From Deltaproteobacteria bacterium (lineage in GTDB: Bacteria > Myxococcota_A > UBA796 > GCA-2862545): DNA of 64,000 bases. The position numbers were made by a program, and so were the translations under genes. The stretch spans positions 1-64,000 of the forward strand of contig SBGP01000107.1 in assembly GCA_006226595.1 (NCBI GenBank), in the 5' to 3' direction. The notes under the pieces were generated by a model, which searched no databases, was not told the origin of the DNA, and saw only the letters and a list, made by a program, of their open reading frames with translations. Each line of letters starts with the position of its first letter. Within the stretch, counting starts at the first letter, position 1. Below, one piece after another: positions 17,831 to 26,900 of the stretch.

Positions 17831-19337
17831 TGTGCAGCTCGACGGACAGAGCCTGACTCCCGAGATGGTCGCGCGCGTCGCCGGGGGTGCGCCGGTCGTC
17901 GTCGACGAGGCCACGCGTGAGCGCATGCAGCGATCGGCCGTGTGGTTCGCGGAGCACGGCAGCCCCGACGTGCTCGGCTCCAAGTGGAGCTGGCTCGTGG
18001 GCAAGGCTGCTCCACAGGATCGGGGCGAGCAGGCTCGTTGCTTCGTGCTCGGCCACTGCGCCGGCGTGGGTGAGCCGCTGTCGATCCCGCTCGCACGCGC
18101 GCTGATGGTCGTGCGCGCCAACGTGCTCGCCACCGGCCTGACCGGCGCGCGGCCCGAGATCCTCGATGGCCTCGTCACCCTGCTCAACCACGGCATCACC
18201 CCGGTGATCCCGGGCAAGGGCGCGGTGGGTGCCGCGGGCTCCGCGCAGCTCGCGCACATGGCGCGCGTCCTGTGTGGCTGGGGAGGCGAGGCGTGGCGCG
18301 ATGGGGTGCGCATGCCGGCGTCCCAGGCGCTCGACGGCATCGAGGCCCTCGTGCCGACGCCGAAGGAAGCACTGTCGCTGGTCAACGGCGCGTCGCTGAC
18401 CACCGCCATGGCCGCCCTCGCGACCCACCGCATGCGACGACTGCTGCACGCGGCCGAGGCCGCCGCGTCGCTGACCTTCGAGGTCGTGCGCGCCGATCTG
18501 GGCTGCCTCGATCCGAGCGCGCTGTCCGCGCTGGGCCATGCCGGTCCCCAGGCCGTCGCGGACCGCCTTCGCGACCACCTCCACGGAAGCGAGCTCGTCG
18601 GGCACGACCGCCGACCGGACCCGTTCTCGATTCGCTGCGTGCCGCAGGTGCTCGGCGCCGCGTGGTCAGCGCTGGGCCACGCCGAGGCCGTCGTCTCCAC
18701 CGAGCTCAACGCCGCGGTGGACAACCCGGTGGTCGTCCCCGGGCAGCCCATCGCCGAGACCGGCAACTTCCACGGGGCCGCGGTTGCCGCGGTCCTCGAG
18801 CAGCTCAAGGTCGCGGCCGTGCAGGTCGCCTCGATCGCCGAGCGCCGCGTGTTTCGGCTCACCTACGGCCAGCTCTCGGGCCTGCCGAGCTTCCTCGCGC
18901 CCGACACCGGCCTGCACAGCGGGCTGATGCTCGCCCAGTACACCGCCGCCAGCCTCGTGAGCGAGTGCAAGGTGCTGTCGCATCCCGGTGCGGTCGACAG
19001 CCTGCCCACCGTGCAGCACCGCGAAGATCACGTGTCCATGGGCCCGGTCGCTGGACGCTCCGCACTGCGCATCCTCGACGCGGCGATGGACGTGGTCGCC
19101 ATCGAGCTGTTGTGTGCCGCGCAGGGGCTCGACTTCCATCTCCAGGGCCGCGCTGTGGACGAGGACGGCCAGCTCGTCGCCGTCGCCCCCCGCCAGCCTG
19201 GCGCCGGCACCCGTCGGGTGTACGCCGCCGTGCGCGAGTTCGTCAGCTTTGCCGAGCACGACCGCGTGCTCCACCCCGATCTCGAAGCCATGGGGCGCGC
19301 CGTGCGCGCCGGGCGCTTCGACGAGGTCTCCCCATGA
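17823..19337 (+). CDS. Ammonia-lyase paralogue lacking MIO and catalytic Tyr (probable pseudoenzyme)
   Basis: The 504-residue protein starts at GTG 17823 inside the end of the preceding lyase gene. It keeps the family scaffold: GHCAGVGEPLSIP, SLVNGASLTTAMA, FSIRCVPQVLGA, STELNAAVDNPVV, GNFHGA, ERRVFRLTYGQLSG and REDHVSM. The MIO triad is A137-A138-G139 (GAVGAAGSAQLAH): the Ser whose backbone forms the cofactor is Ala, the following Asp is Ser, and the loop is one residue shorter. The N-terminal Tyr loop is replaced by SKWSWLVGKAAPQD, without Tyr. It therefore should not catalyse ammonia elimination alone. In this family each active site is built from three subunits of a tetramer, so it may pair with the upstream enzyme. 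Codon use looks like the neighbours and the frame is intact, arguing for selection. Confidence 0.85.
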   Translation: MPSVQLDGQSLTPEMVARVAGGAPVVVDEATRERMQRSAVWFAEHGSPDVLGSKWSWLVGKAAPQDRGEQARCFVLGHCAGVGEPLSIPLARALMVVRANVLATGLTGARPEILDGLVTLLNHGITPVIPGKGAVGAAGSAQLAHMARVLCGWGGEAWRDGVRMPASQALDGIEALVPTPKEALSLVNGASLTTAMAALATHRMRRLLHAAEAAASLTFEVVRADLGCLDPSALSALGHAGPQAVADRLRDHLHGSELVGHDRRPDPFSIRCVPQVLGAAWSALGHAEAVVSTELNAAVDNPVVVPGQPIAETGNFHGAAVAAVLEQLKVAAVQVASIAERRVFRLTYGQLSGLPSFLAPDTGLHSGLMLAQYTAASLVSECKVLSHPGAVDSLPTVQHREDHVSMGPVAGRSALRILDAAMDVVAIELLCAAQGLDFHLQGRAVDEDGQLVAVAPRQPGAGTRRVYAAVREFVSFAEHDRVLHPDLEAMGRAVRAGRFDEVSP

Positions 19338-19663
19338 CCGAGTTGCCCTCCAACACCCTCCAGCTGCTCGATAGCCGGCTTCAGTCCATCGGCTTCCTGC
19401 GCCTCGCCCGCACCTCGGACGACGCCGTGAAGGGTGACTGCATCTTCGACATCGCCGAGCCCGGCGATGACGCGCGCTCCGAGACCCGGTGGCTCCACAA
19501 GCGGCGCTACCAGCGCATGAGCGAGCACCGCTTCGCGGTCGAGGACGACGGGCGCATCAAGATCACGGGCCCCGAGTTCCGCGTGTTCCTCGCCGTGGAC
19601 GAGGAGTCCGGAGACCTCGTGACCGAGCCCCCGGCGCCGCGCGTGTTCGCCCGCTGGGCGTGA
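19334..19663 (+). CDS. Small protein cotranscribed with the lyase pair
   Basis: The 109-residue protein starts with an ATG that overlaps the stop of the second lyase (ATGA), so it belongs to the same operon and is probably translationally coupled. It is charged and soluble, with LQLLDSRLQSIGFLRLAR at the start and RWLHKRRYQRMSEHRF in the middle; the C-terminus IKITGPEFRVFLAVDEESG looks beta-rich. There is no signal peptide or recognised motif. Position suggests an accessory role for the lyase complex, which is inference only. Confidence 0.8.
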   Translation: MTELPSNTLQLLDSRLQSIGFLRLARTSDDAVKGDCIFDIAEPGDDARSETRWLHKRRYQRMSEHRFAVEDDGRIKITGPEFRVFLAVDEESGDLVTEPPAPRVFARWA

Positions 19664-20293
19664 TCAGCTCGCTTCGGGCAGCGGCCACTCGGCGCTGATG
19701 CCGTAGTGCTGCTTCCAGGCCGCGAGCATCCGCTCGAAGGGCACGTCGGCGAAGCTTCCGTGGTCGTCGACGTACTCCATGAACCGCGCCTCGCCGTCGA
19801 ACTCCTGGAAGATGGCGTCGTGCACCCCGTCGAACTCGAGGGGGGCCACGCCCAGTCGCTCGCAGAGCGCGGCGTTGAACGCCGGCGTCGCGCCGATCCA
19901 CCGGTCGTCGAGGTACAGCTCGGCGTAGCCGTGGAACACGAGCAGGTCGCTGCCGAGCGCCTTCTCGAGTCGTGCGGTGCCCACGTGGTTGCGCACGTTG
20001 GCGTAGTGCAGGCGGCTTGGAATGCCGAGCACGCGCGCGCCGGCCGCGAGGAGCAGGGCCTTGTCGATGCAGTGGGCCCCGTCCTCGAAGTCCCGCGCCA
20101 GGGTGCCGCTCGCCGTGAACGCTTCGGGCGCGAAGCGCACGTTCCAGGGGCTGTAGCGCACGCGCTCGCGCACGTCGTAATACAGGCGAATCGCCGACTC
20201 TCGCGCCGAGTCGCCGCGCAGGGACTCGGCCCATGCCACCACCTCGGGGTGGTCGCTGTCGACGTAGCGGTTCGGGGCGAGGAATCGATTCAT
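19664..20293 (-). CDS. Transglutaminase-like domain protein
   Basis: The 209-residue protein has the transglutaminase-core nucleophile region GAHCIDKALLLAAGARVLGIP with a Cys near residue 80, and the His region VFHGYAELYLDDRWIGATPAFN. The usual Asp after the His-containing strand is replaced by Thr in GATPAFN, which is common in some subfamilies. It likely acts as a cysteine peptidase-like or acyltransferase enzyme in the cytoplasm, with no signal peptide seen. An in-frame GTG 15 bases upstream is an alternative start. It is convergent with the lyase operon, the stops touching, and stands alone. Confidence 0.82.
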   Translation of the reverse strand: MNRFLAPNRYVDSDHPEVVAWAESLRGDSARESAIRLYYDVRERVRYSPWNVRFAPEAFTASGTLARDFEDGAHCIDKALLLAAGARVLGIPSRLHYANVRNHVGTARLEKALGSDLLVFHGYAELYLDDRWIGATPAFNAALCERLGVAPLEFDGVHDAIFQEFDGEARFMEYVDDHGSFADVPFERMLAAWKQHYGISAEWPLPEAS

Positions 20294-20333
20294 GCTTCCG
20301 CCTAACACGCGATGAGCAGCGGATCCGGCGGGA

Positions 20334-20798
20334 TCAGAGTGTCTTCGCGTGTGCGACGAGCTGATCGAGGGCGGTGCCCCAGCCCTCGAAGAAGCCCATG
20401 GCCTGGTGCTGCTCGCAGGCCTCGGCGTTCGCGTGGAAGGCCGTGGCCCGGTACAGCGTGCCGCCGTCCTTCGGCTCGATCACGACCTCGGCGGTCATGA
20501 ACCCGGCGCCATTGGGGCGGTAGTTCGGACCGAGCGCGTCCGTGAACACGAGGCGCGTGCCGGGCTCGATCGCGAGGAAGCAGCCCGCGTTCGGCACGTC
20601 CTCGCCCTCGGGGCCCGCCATGCGCGTGAAGAACTCGCCGCCGGGCCGCAGGTCGATGCGGCATTCGCTGACGCGCCAGGGCTTGGGGCAGAACCACACC
20701 ATCAGGTGCTCGGGCTCGGTCCACGCCTTCCACACGAGGTGGGGCGGCACGTCGACGAAGCGCTCGAGTACGAGATCGAGCTTGGGATCGGGAGTCAT
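20334..20798 (-). CDS. SRPBCC / AHSA1-domain protein
   Basis: The 154-residue product has the AHSA1 hallmarks: LERFVDVPPHLVWKAWTEPEHL at the start, then WFCPKPWRVSECRIDLRPGGEFF, GCFLAIEPGTRLVFTDA and GFFEGWGTALDQLVAH at the end. These small helix-grip proteins bind hydrophobic ligands. The ATG overlaps the TGA of an upstream ArsR-type fragment (ATGA). ArsR regulator plus SRPBCC protein is a standard bacterial gene pair, which supports both assignments. Confidence 0.9.
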   Translation of the reverse strand: MTPDPKLDLVLERFVDVPPHLVWKAWTEPEHLMVWFCPKPWRVSECRIDLRPGGEFFTRMAGPEGEDVPNAGCFLAIEPGTRLVFTDALGPNYRPNGAGFMTAEVVIEPKDGGTLYRATAFHANAEACEQHQAMGFFEGWGTALDQLVAHAKTL

Positions 20799-20914
20799 TC
20801 GGATTCCTTCATGGCGAGGAGGTGCGCGTCGAGCTGATCGAGCCGCGTCTCCCACAGGCTGCGCTGATCCTCGAGCCACTGTTCGGCTCGCTGCAGGGGC
20901 GCGGGGGTGAGGCG
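20795..20914 (-). pseudogene. C-terminal remnant of an ArsR-family regulator
   Basis: The frame directly after the TAG of the hydroxylase gene encodes LTPAPLQRAEQWLEDQRSL and then LDQLDAHLLAMKESE before a TGA that overlaps the SRPBCC start. Ending with a W-L-E-x-x-R-x-x-W-x-x-R-L-D-x-L helix just before an AHSA1 gene is typical of ArsR-type repressors. The winged-helix N-terminal part is absent: upstream sequence belongs to the fatty acid hydroxylase. This is therefore a 5'-deleted regulator, leaving the SRPBCC gene without its own cis repressor. Confidence 0.7.
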
Positions 20915-22120
20915 CTAGGCGGATGCGGTGCGGGGTCGCGCTACCCACACGGCACTGACGACGGCGATGCTACCTGCGGCCGCGAGCACCGGCATCGACG
21001 CTCCAGCGATCCCGAGTCCCGCGACGATCCCCGCGAGGCGCACCCACTCCAGCGGGCGCGCCCACGCTCGTCCTTCGAGCAGACCCCCCGCGGCGAGGAG
21101 CGAGGTCCACGCCACCAGGGCGAGGCCCAGCTGCACCTCGAGGCCCACGCTCTCGCCGAGGAACAGCATCGTCGTCACGGTCGCAATCGGCAGGACGAAA
21201 TGCAGCGATGTATACACGAGCGTCGGCACGTCGGTGCCGGGGTCGTACTTCACCTGGGTGTCGCGGGCGATCTCGGGGATGTCGGCCGTGCCCCCGCCGA
21301 TCTGGTACTCCGGCGGCGAGACCCACACCCAGGCCGCCTCGCGCCAGGTGGGAGCCTGTCGCGACATGCGAGCGAGCTTGGCGAACAGCTGCGTCTGCGC
21401 GAGGAAGGGATTGAAGCTCTTCAGCTCGCTGACCGTGCCGTAGACCGGCTCTTCTTCCTCGGCGGCGAAGGTGCCGAAGATCCGGTCCCACAAGCACAGG
21501 ATCCCGCCGTAGTTCCGGTCGATGTACTTCGGGTTGCGGGCGTGGTGTACCCGGTGGTTCGACGGCGTGACCATGAACCACTCGAGGGGGCCGAGGCGGC
21601 CAATCACGCGGGTGTGCACCCAGAACTGGTAGAGCGTGTTCACGCTGCGGCAGACCACGAGTACGAAGGGCGACACGCCGAGCAGCGCGAGCGGCAGGTA
21701 CAGCGGCCAGCTGGTGAACGTGTCGGTCCACGACTGACGTAGGGCCACCGAGAGGTTGTACTCCTCGGACTGGTGGTGCACGACGTGGGTCGCCCAGATC
21801 AGGTGGATGCGGTGCGAGGCCCAGTGCCACAGGAAGTAGATGAAGTCGACCGCGAGCAGGGCGAAGGCCCAGGTCGCCCAGTGGCTCTCGTCGAGGGTCG
21901 CCACCCGGAAGTGGTCGTAGAGCCCGATGTACGCCACCAGGCTCGCGGCGCTGATGAACACACCGGTCACTTCATCGCCGATTCCCGCGGACAAATTCGC
22001 GATCGCGTCTCCGACGCGGTACGCATCTCTCGGCCCGAAGAGGCGTGTCCACACGACCTCCACGAAGATGGAGATCAGGAAGAAGGGGATGGCGAGCGCG
22101 ATGAGATCGACGTCTTCCAT
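20915..22120 (-). CDS. Sterol desaturase / fatty acid hydroxylase family membrane protein
   Basis: The 401-residue protein starts at ATG 22120, seven bases after a TACGAT hexamer; ATG 22129 is an alternative. It has several membrane helices (LIALAIPFFLISIFVEVVW first) and the di-iron histidine clusters of the superfamily: WHWASHRIH, ATHVVHHQSEEYN and SNHRVHHARNPKY. The C-terminal third has three more hydrophobic helices. It should be an inner-membrane di-iron oxygenase acting on a lipid or sterol. It is head-to-head with the alpha/beta hydrolase lipoprotein, and their 5' ends overlap by about 20 bases. Confidence 0.92.
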   Translation of the reverse strand: MEDVDLIALAIPFFLISIFVEVVWTRLFGPRDAYRVGDAIANLSAGIGDEVTGVFISAASLVAYIGLYDHFRVATLDESHWATWAFALLAVDFIYFLWHWASHRIHLIWATHVVHHQSEEYNLSVALRQSWTDTFTSWPLYLPLALLGVSPFVLVVCRSVNTLYQFWVHTRVIGRLGPLEWFMVTPSNHRVHHARNPKYIDRNYGGILCLWDRIFGTFAAEEEEPVYGTVSELKSFNPFLAQTQLFAKLARMSRQAPTWREAAWVWVSPPEYQIGGGTADIPEIARDTQVKYDPGTDVPTLVYTSLHFVLPIATVTTMLFLGESVGLEVQLGLALVAWTSLLAAGGLLEGRAWARPLEWVRLAGIVAGLGIAGASMPVLAAAGSIAVVSAVWVARPRTASA

Positions 22121-23183
22121 AGCGATCATCGTAGCGTGCACCGCGTTGTCGGCCTGCGTGAAGGCCACGCCGCCGGACATGCTGCCCGCCGAGGTGGTCC
22201 AGGTGCCCACCGAGGACGGCTGGACCCTGTCGCTGCGCCACTACCCGGGTGAGGGACCGCCGGTCATGCTCGTGCACGGCATGGGCGCGAACCACTACAA
22301 CTGGGACTACGCCGAGGAGATCTCGCTCGCACATACCCTCGGCGAGCAGGGCTGGGACGTGTGGGTGCCCGAGCTGCGCGGAGATCCGGGCAGTGAAGCA
22401 CCGACCCGACGCATGGCGCGAAACTTCACCTTCGACGACCACGCACGCTTCGACCTTCCCGCGCACACCGATGCGGTGCTCGCGCACGCCGGCGCGGACC
22501 AGCTGTACTGGGTGGGCCACAGCATGGGCGGCATCCTGCTGTACACCGCAGCGCGGGACTACCCCGAGAAGGTCGCCGGCGGGGTCGCGGTGTGCTCGCC
22601 GTTCACGCTGCAGTACCCGAACCGCCTGCACAAGCTCGCGCGTGGCTTCGGCTGGGCGGTGAAGGGCAGGGGACTGCTGCGGCAGAAGGGCCTCGTGAAA
22701 GCACTCGGCGGTGGGCGGGCGATTCCGGTGTGGAACGTGATCGCGAACCGCGACAACATCGAGTGGTCGCTCGGCAAGGGCCTCGCTCAGCGGGCGCTGA
22801 TCGACATGCCGCGGCCGATGGCGCACCAGGCCATCCAGTGGTCGAAGGCCGGCGAGATCCAGGACCTCGACGGCGTGTCGTGGATGCCCGACGAGAGCGA
22901 CATCCCGCTGCTCGTCTTCGGCGCGTCCGTCGACAAGATCGTGCCGTGGCGCAACGTCGAACCGGCGTGCGAGGCCTTCGAGGACTGCACCTGGCACCTG
23001 CTCGGGACCGAGGGTGGGTTCGAGGCGGACTACGGGCACATCGACCCCGTGCTCACGCCGCAGGGGCGCGACGAGCTGTTCCCCATCGTCGTCGACTGGC
23101 TCGACGCGCGACGCGCCCAGGATCAGGCGTCCACCGACGTGGCGGCGCCGCCCGCCGAGATGGACGGCGCCACGCTCGAGTAG
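22101..23183 (+). CDS. Alpha/beta hydrolase lipoprotein
   Basis: The 360-residue product begins MRSTSSIAIIVACTALSAC, a lipoprotein signal with Cys19, and an AAGGGG site precedes the ATG. The alpha/beta hydrolase core shows the oxyanion strand PVMLVHGMGANHYNW, nucleophile elbow WVGHSMGGILLY, an acid candidate in LLVFGASVDKIVPW and the His in EADYGHIDPVL. It is probably an envelope-anchored esterase or lipase. Its start overlaps that of the divergent fatty acid hydroxylase; if translation instead begins at ATG 22179 the signal peptide would be lost, which I think less likely. The tail is Ala/Pro rich and acidic. Confidence 0.87.
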   Translation: MRSTSSIAIIVACTALSACVKATPPDMLPAEVVQVPTEDGWTLSLRHYPGEGPPVMLVHGMGANHYNWDYAEEISLAHTLGEQGWDVWVPELRGDPGSEAPTRRMARNFTFDDHARFDLPAHTDAVLAHAGADQLYWVGHSMGGILLYTAARDYPEKVAGGVAVCSPFTLQYPNRLHKLARGFGWAVKGRGLLRQKGLVKALGGGRAIPVWNVIANRDNIEWSLGKGLAQRALIDMPRPMAHQAIQWSKAGEIQDLDGVSWMPDESDIPLLVFGASVDKIVPWRNVEPACEAFEDCTWHLLGTEGGFEADYGHIDPVLTPQGRDELFPIVVDWLDARRAQDQASTDVAAPPAEMDGATLE

Positions 23184-23186
23184 CGG

Positions 23187-23819
23187 CTAGCCTCGTCCGC
23201 CGCGCCAGCCTCGTCCACGAGTGCTGTGACCCCGGCCACCTCCGCAACCGCCGCTCGGGGCGGCAAGGATGCGGTCGATCTCGGACTGCGGAAGGTGTGT
23301 GGCGGCGTAGTCCATGCCTCGGGCCCGAAGCTGTCCGACATACGCGCGCAGGTGGTTCTCCGAGCCGCAGCGAAGCAGGGCGTACACCGCCGCGAGCGCC
23401 GGGTCGTCCGCGCGGGACCGCGCCTGGTCCAGGTCGGAGATGTCGAGGTCTTCGACCGTGGCCGCCACGGTGAGCGCGTCGACCTCACTCGCGGCCCCTC
23501 GGTCCACGAGCTCGTCGTACAGGGACTGAAGCGCGCTGTCGTGAAACTCGCCGCGACCCAGCCCTCGGACCGGGTCCTCCCAGCCCTTGAGGAGCAGCTG
23601 TTCGCCCACGCGGTCCATGTGACGCTGCTCGGACTCCGCGATGCGCGCGAAGGACGGGAGGCCCCAGAGGTCGTAGAGGTCGAGGTAGAGGTCGCGGGCG
23701 AGCTTCTCCTCCTCACGGAGGTGGGTGAGGTCGCCGTGCATGCGGTCGTCGGCCCAGGCGATGCCGCTGGGAATCAGACCCAGCGCGAGGGCGCCCTTGG
23801 CAAAGGTGCGTCGGTTCAT
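23187..23819 (-). CDS. DUF2202-domain protein with Tat signal
   Basis: The 210-residue protein starts at ATG 23819 behind a perfect AAGGAGG. Its N-terminus NRRTFAKGALALGLIPSG is a twin-arginine signal. The mature part is a four-helix ferritin-like DUF2202 domain: LREEEKLARDLYLDLYDLWG, ESEQRHMDRVGEQLLLKG and CGSENHLRAYVGQLRARG, with the spaced Glu and His residues that could bind metals. It ends in a Gly/Arg/Cys-rich tail (GGCGGGRGHSTRGRGWRGG). A periplasmic metal or stress role is plausible, not shown. Convergent with the hydrolase gene. Confidence 0.88.
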   Translation of the reverse strand: MNRRTFAKGALALGLIPSGIAWADDRMHGDLTHLREEEKLARDLYLDLYDLWGLPSFARIAESEQRHMDRVGEQLLLKGWEDPVRGLGRGEFHDSALQSLYDELVDRGAASEVDALTVAATVEDLDISDLDQARSRADDPALAAVYALLRCGSENHLRAYVGQLRARGMDYAATHLPQSEIDRILAAPSGGCGGGRGHSTRGRGWRGGRG

Positions 23820-23978
23820 GGAACCTCCTTCCGCCAAGAGGGTGCGCACCGCGACAATGCCGTCCAGAGCGCGCTTCCCGGTGACACACATCGGCGAGAT
23901 GATGGCTCGGGGCACGGTGCGAGGGGTCTCTGAGGTCCGCCTGTTGCGGCGTGTGGCACCGATGGCGGGCGCAGCAGC

Positions 23979-23984
23979 TACACT
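23979..23984 (+). promoter_or_regulatory. Putative -10 hexamer (TACACT), leaderless spacing
   Basis: TACACT is followed by exactly six bases and then ATG at 23991, with no Shine-Dalgarno sequence. An identical TACACT-N6-ATG arrangement precedes the gene at 63033. Confidence 0.55.
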
Positions 23985-23990
23985 GCGACC

Positions 23991-26900
23991 ATGCTGCTCG
24001 CGCTCCTCGCATCCCAGGCTCTCGCCGGCACCGTGTGTGGCGGCGTCGATCCCGAAGGCAACGCGTGCGACTACGCCACGCTCGACGCGGCAGTCGCGGC
24101 GGCGGTCGCGGGCACGGATCGGGACTTCCTCGTGTATGGCGGCGACTACACCGTGTATGCGAAGCTCGATGACGCGATCGCGGGCCAGGTCACGTTCACG
24201 GGCGTGGGCACCGCCACCGCCGACCGACCGCGGATCACCGCGGGCACGCTGTGGGTTGCCTGCGGCACCGACTGCGCCGTGCTCGTCGAGAACTTCGAGT
24301 TCGCGAATGGCGAGTCCGCGGCGGCGACCTGGCTTCAGACCGGCGATCTCACCGTGCGCGACAGCCAGTTCCGCGTGGGTGAAGGCATCACCGCGGGGTC
24401 CTCCGCGACGGCCCTCGTGTCGGCAGGCACGCTGACGCTCGAGAATACGCGCATCCGATGGGTCCATACGGGGTCCGGCGCGCCGATCATCGTCAGCTCC
24501 GGGGCGGGGCTGGTGCTCGACCACGTGTGGGCGAGCCAGGTCTCGGGCGTGTCGTCGGGCCTCGTCGCCAGCAACGGCGGCACGATCGAGGTCTACGACT
24601 CGTACTTCTCCGAGGGCAACTCCAGCGAGGGGGCGGGCTTCCTCACCATCCTCGCCGCCGGCTCGCTGTACGTTCAGGACTCGGTGTTCAGCGGTGGAAA
24701 GAGCACCTACATGGGCGGCGCGATCTGGTCTGGGGGTGGGTCGAACCTCGAGGTCGTGCGCAGCGGCTTCTACAGCAACTCCGCCCCCGACGGCGGCTGC
24801 ATCAAGGCCACGTCGGGGACGACCTCTGTCGCCGACAGCAGCTTCCTGTTCTGCGAGTCCGCGGCTGGCGGCGGTGGCATCGCGGTGGTCCAGGACCAGC
24901 TCACCGTGGACACCTCGTACTTCCACAGCGGGGCGGGCTCCGACCTCGGCAGCTCGGGTGGGGCGATCTCGTCACTGCAGACGCCCACGGTGATCACCGG
25001 GAGTCACTTCGACACCAACGTCGCCGACTACGGCGGAGCTGTCGCTCATCAGGGCGTGAGCGCGGGCGAGGAGCTGTGGCTCAGCGACTCGGTGTTCACC
25101 ACGAACAGCGCGGGGGACGGGGGCGCGGTCGCGGTGCTCGGCGGCCCGGGTGCGTGGCTGTCGACGAACCACTTCGCCGACAACGCGGCGACCGACCGCG
25201 GTGGTGCCGTGTGGGTCCAGGCCGTCGATGACGGGGCTCGCTTCGACTCCGAGCGCAACCGCTACTGCAGCAACGACGGTGCTCGCGGCGCCGCCCTCGG
25301 CGTCGGGGGCGTGGCCATCGACCTCTCGGCCATCCTGTGGTCGAGCACCAACGACGTGATGGTGTTCAACAACGGGCTCAGCGGCGAGGGCGGGGGCATC
25401 TACGCCGGAGACGGCACCTACACCGTCCATCACCTCACCGGCGTGTCGAACTACGCGGGCTCGGGCGGCCACATCTCGGCGGCCGGTGGCTCCGGCGAGG
25501 TCCGCGACGCCCTGCTCATGAATGCGCAGGGCGACGGCATCGTGAAGGCCAACGGCCCGGGCGCGGCGATCGACGTGGGGTACACGGCCTTCTTCTCGAA
25601 TACCTCCTCCGACATCAGCGGTGGCGGGGTGAGTTCCTCGAACCTGATCTCGCTGGGCAGCTCGCCGCTGAGCCTCGGGATCGGGTCCGACAGCTGCTGG
25701 ACGTACAGCTTCGAGCCCACGCTCATGCCCGCGGCACTCGTGGGCGCGGGTGACCCGACGCTGGATGGCGGACCCGCGGACATCGGTGCCCAGGACGGGC
25801 CGCTGGCGGTGTCGGGTGACGACTACGTGCTGCCCGTCGAGGATGCCGATCAGGACGGCGTGATCGCCGACTTCGACTGCGACGACAACGATGCCACGCG
25901 CTACCCGGGGGCCCCGGAAGTGTGCGCCCTCGCCGGCGAGGCCGCGGTCGACGAGGACTGCGACGGATACGCCGACGATGCTGATCCGGACGGCGCCTTC
26001 GGCATGGTGTGGCGCAACGTGGACGCGGATGGCGATGGCTACGGCAGTCCCGGCTACGGCTGCCCGGTGCTCGTCGAGCCCCTGCCCGGAGACTGCGACG
26101 ACAGCCGACCCGACGTGAACCCCGATGCGCAGGAGGTCTGCGACGACGGGATCGACAACGACTGCGACGGGGCGCTCGACGCGGCCGATTCGGACGCCGG
26201 CACGACCTACTACGTGGATGGCGATGGGGACGGCTACGGCGCCATCGGCTCCGAGTTCATCGACTGCGGCATCTCCGCGCCCACGGTCGGCGGGGACTGC
26301 GCCGACGGAGACAGCGAGGTCCACCCGAATGCGGACGAGGTCTGTGACGGCATCGACAACGACTGCGACGGGGCGGTCGACGCGGACGACCTGAGCATCA
26401 CCGATGCATCGGCATTCTTTCCCGATGACGACGGCGACGGCTACGGTGCCGGTGTGGGCGTGCTCGCCTGCGAGTCGCCCGGTGTGGGCTACGTCACCCT
26501 CTCCGGAGACTGCGAGCCCTTGCTCGCCGCCATCAACCCCGGTGCGGACGAGGAGTGCGACAGCATCGACAACGACTGCGACGGGCGGCTCGACGACGCC
26601 GACAATGACGTGGTGGGCGCCCCGTCGTGGTACGCGGACGGCGATGGAGACGGCTACGGCGACCCCAACGACGCACTCGCCCTGTGCAGCCGGCCCATCG
26701 GGCGGGTGGCCGACGCCACGGACTGCGCCGACGACGACCGGAGCGTCCACCCGGGCGCCGAGGAGGTCTGCGACCGCATCGACAACGACTGCGACCGACT
26801 CGTCGACGACGAGGACGACGTGCCGAATGACGGCAGCCTGTGGTTCGCCGACGCGGACGGGGATGGCGAGGGTTCGGGTGCAGCGACCCGGGCTTGCGTG

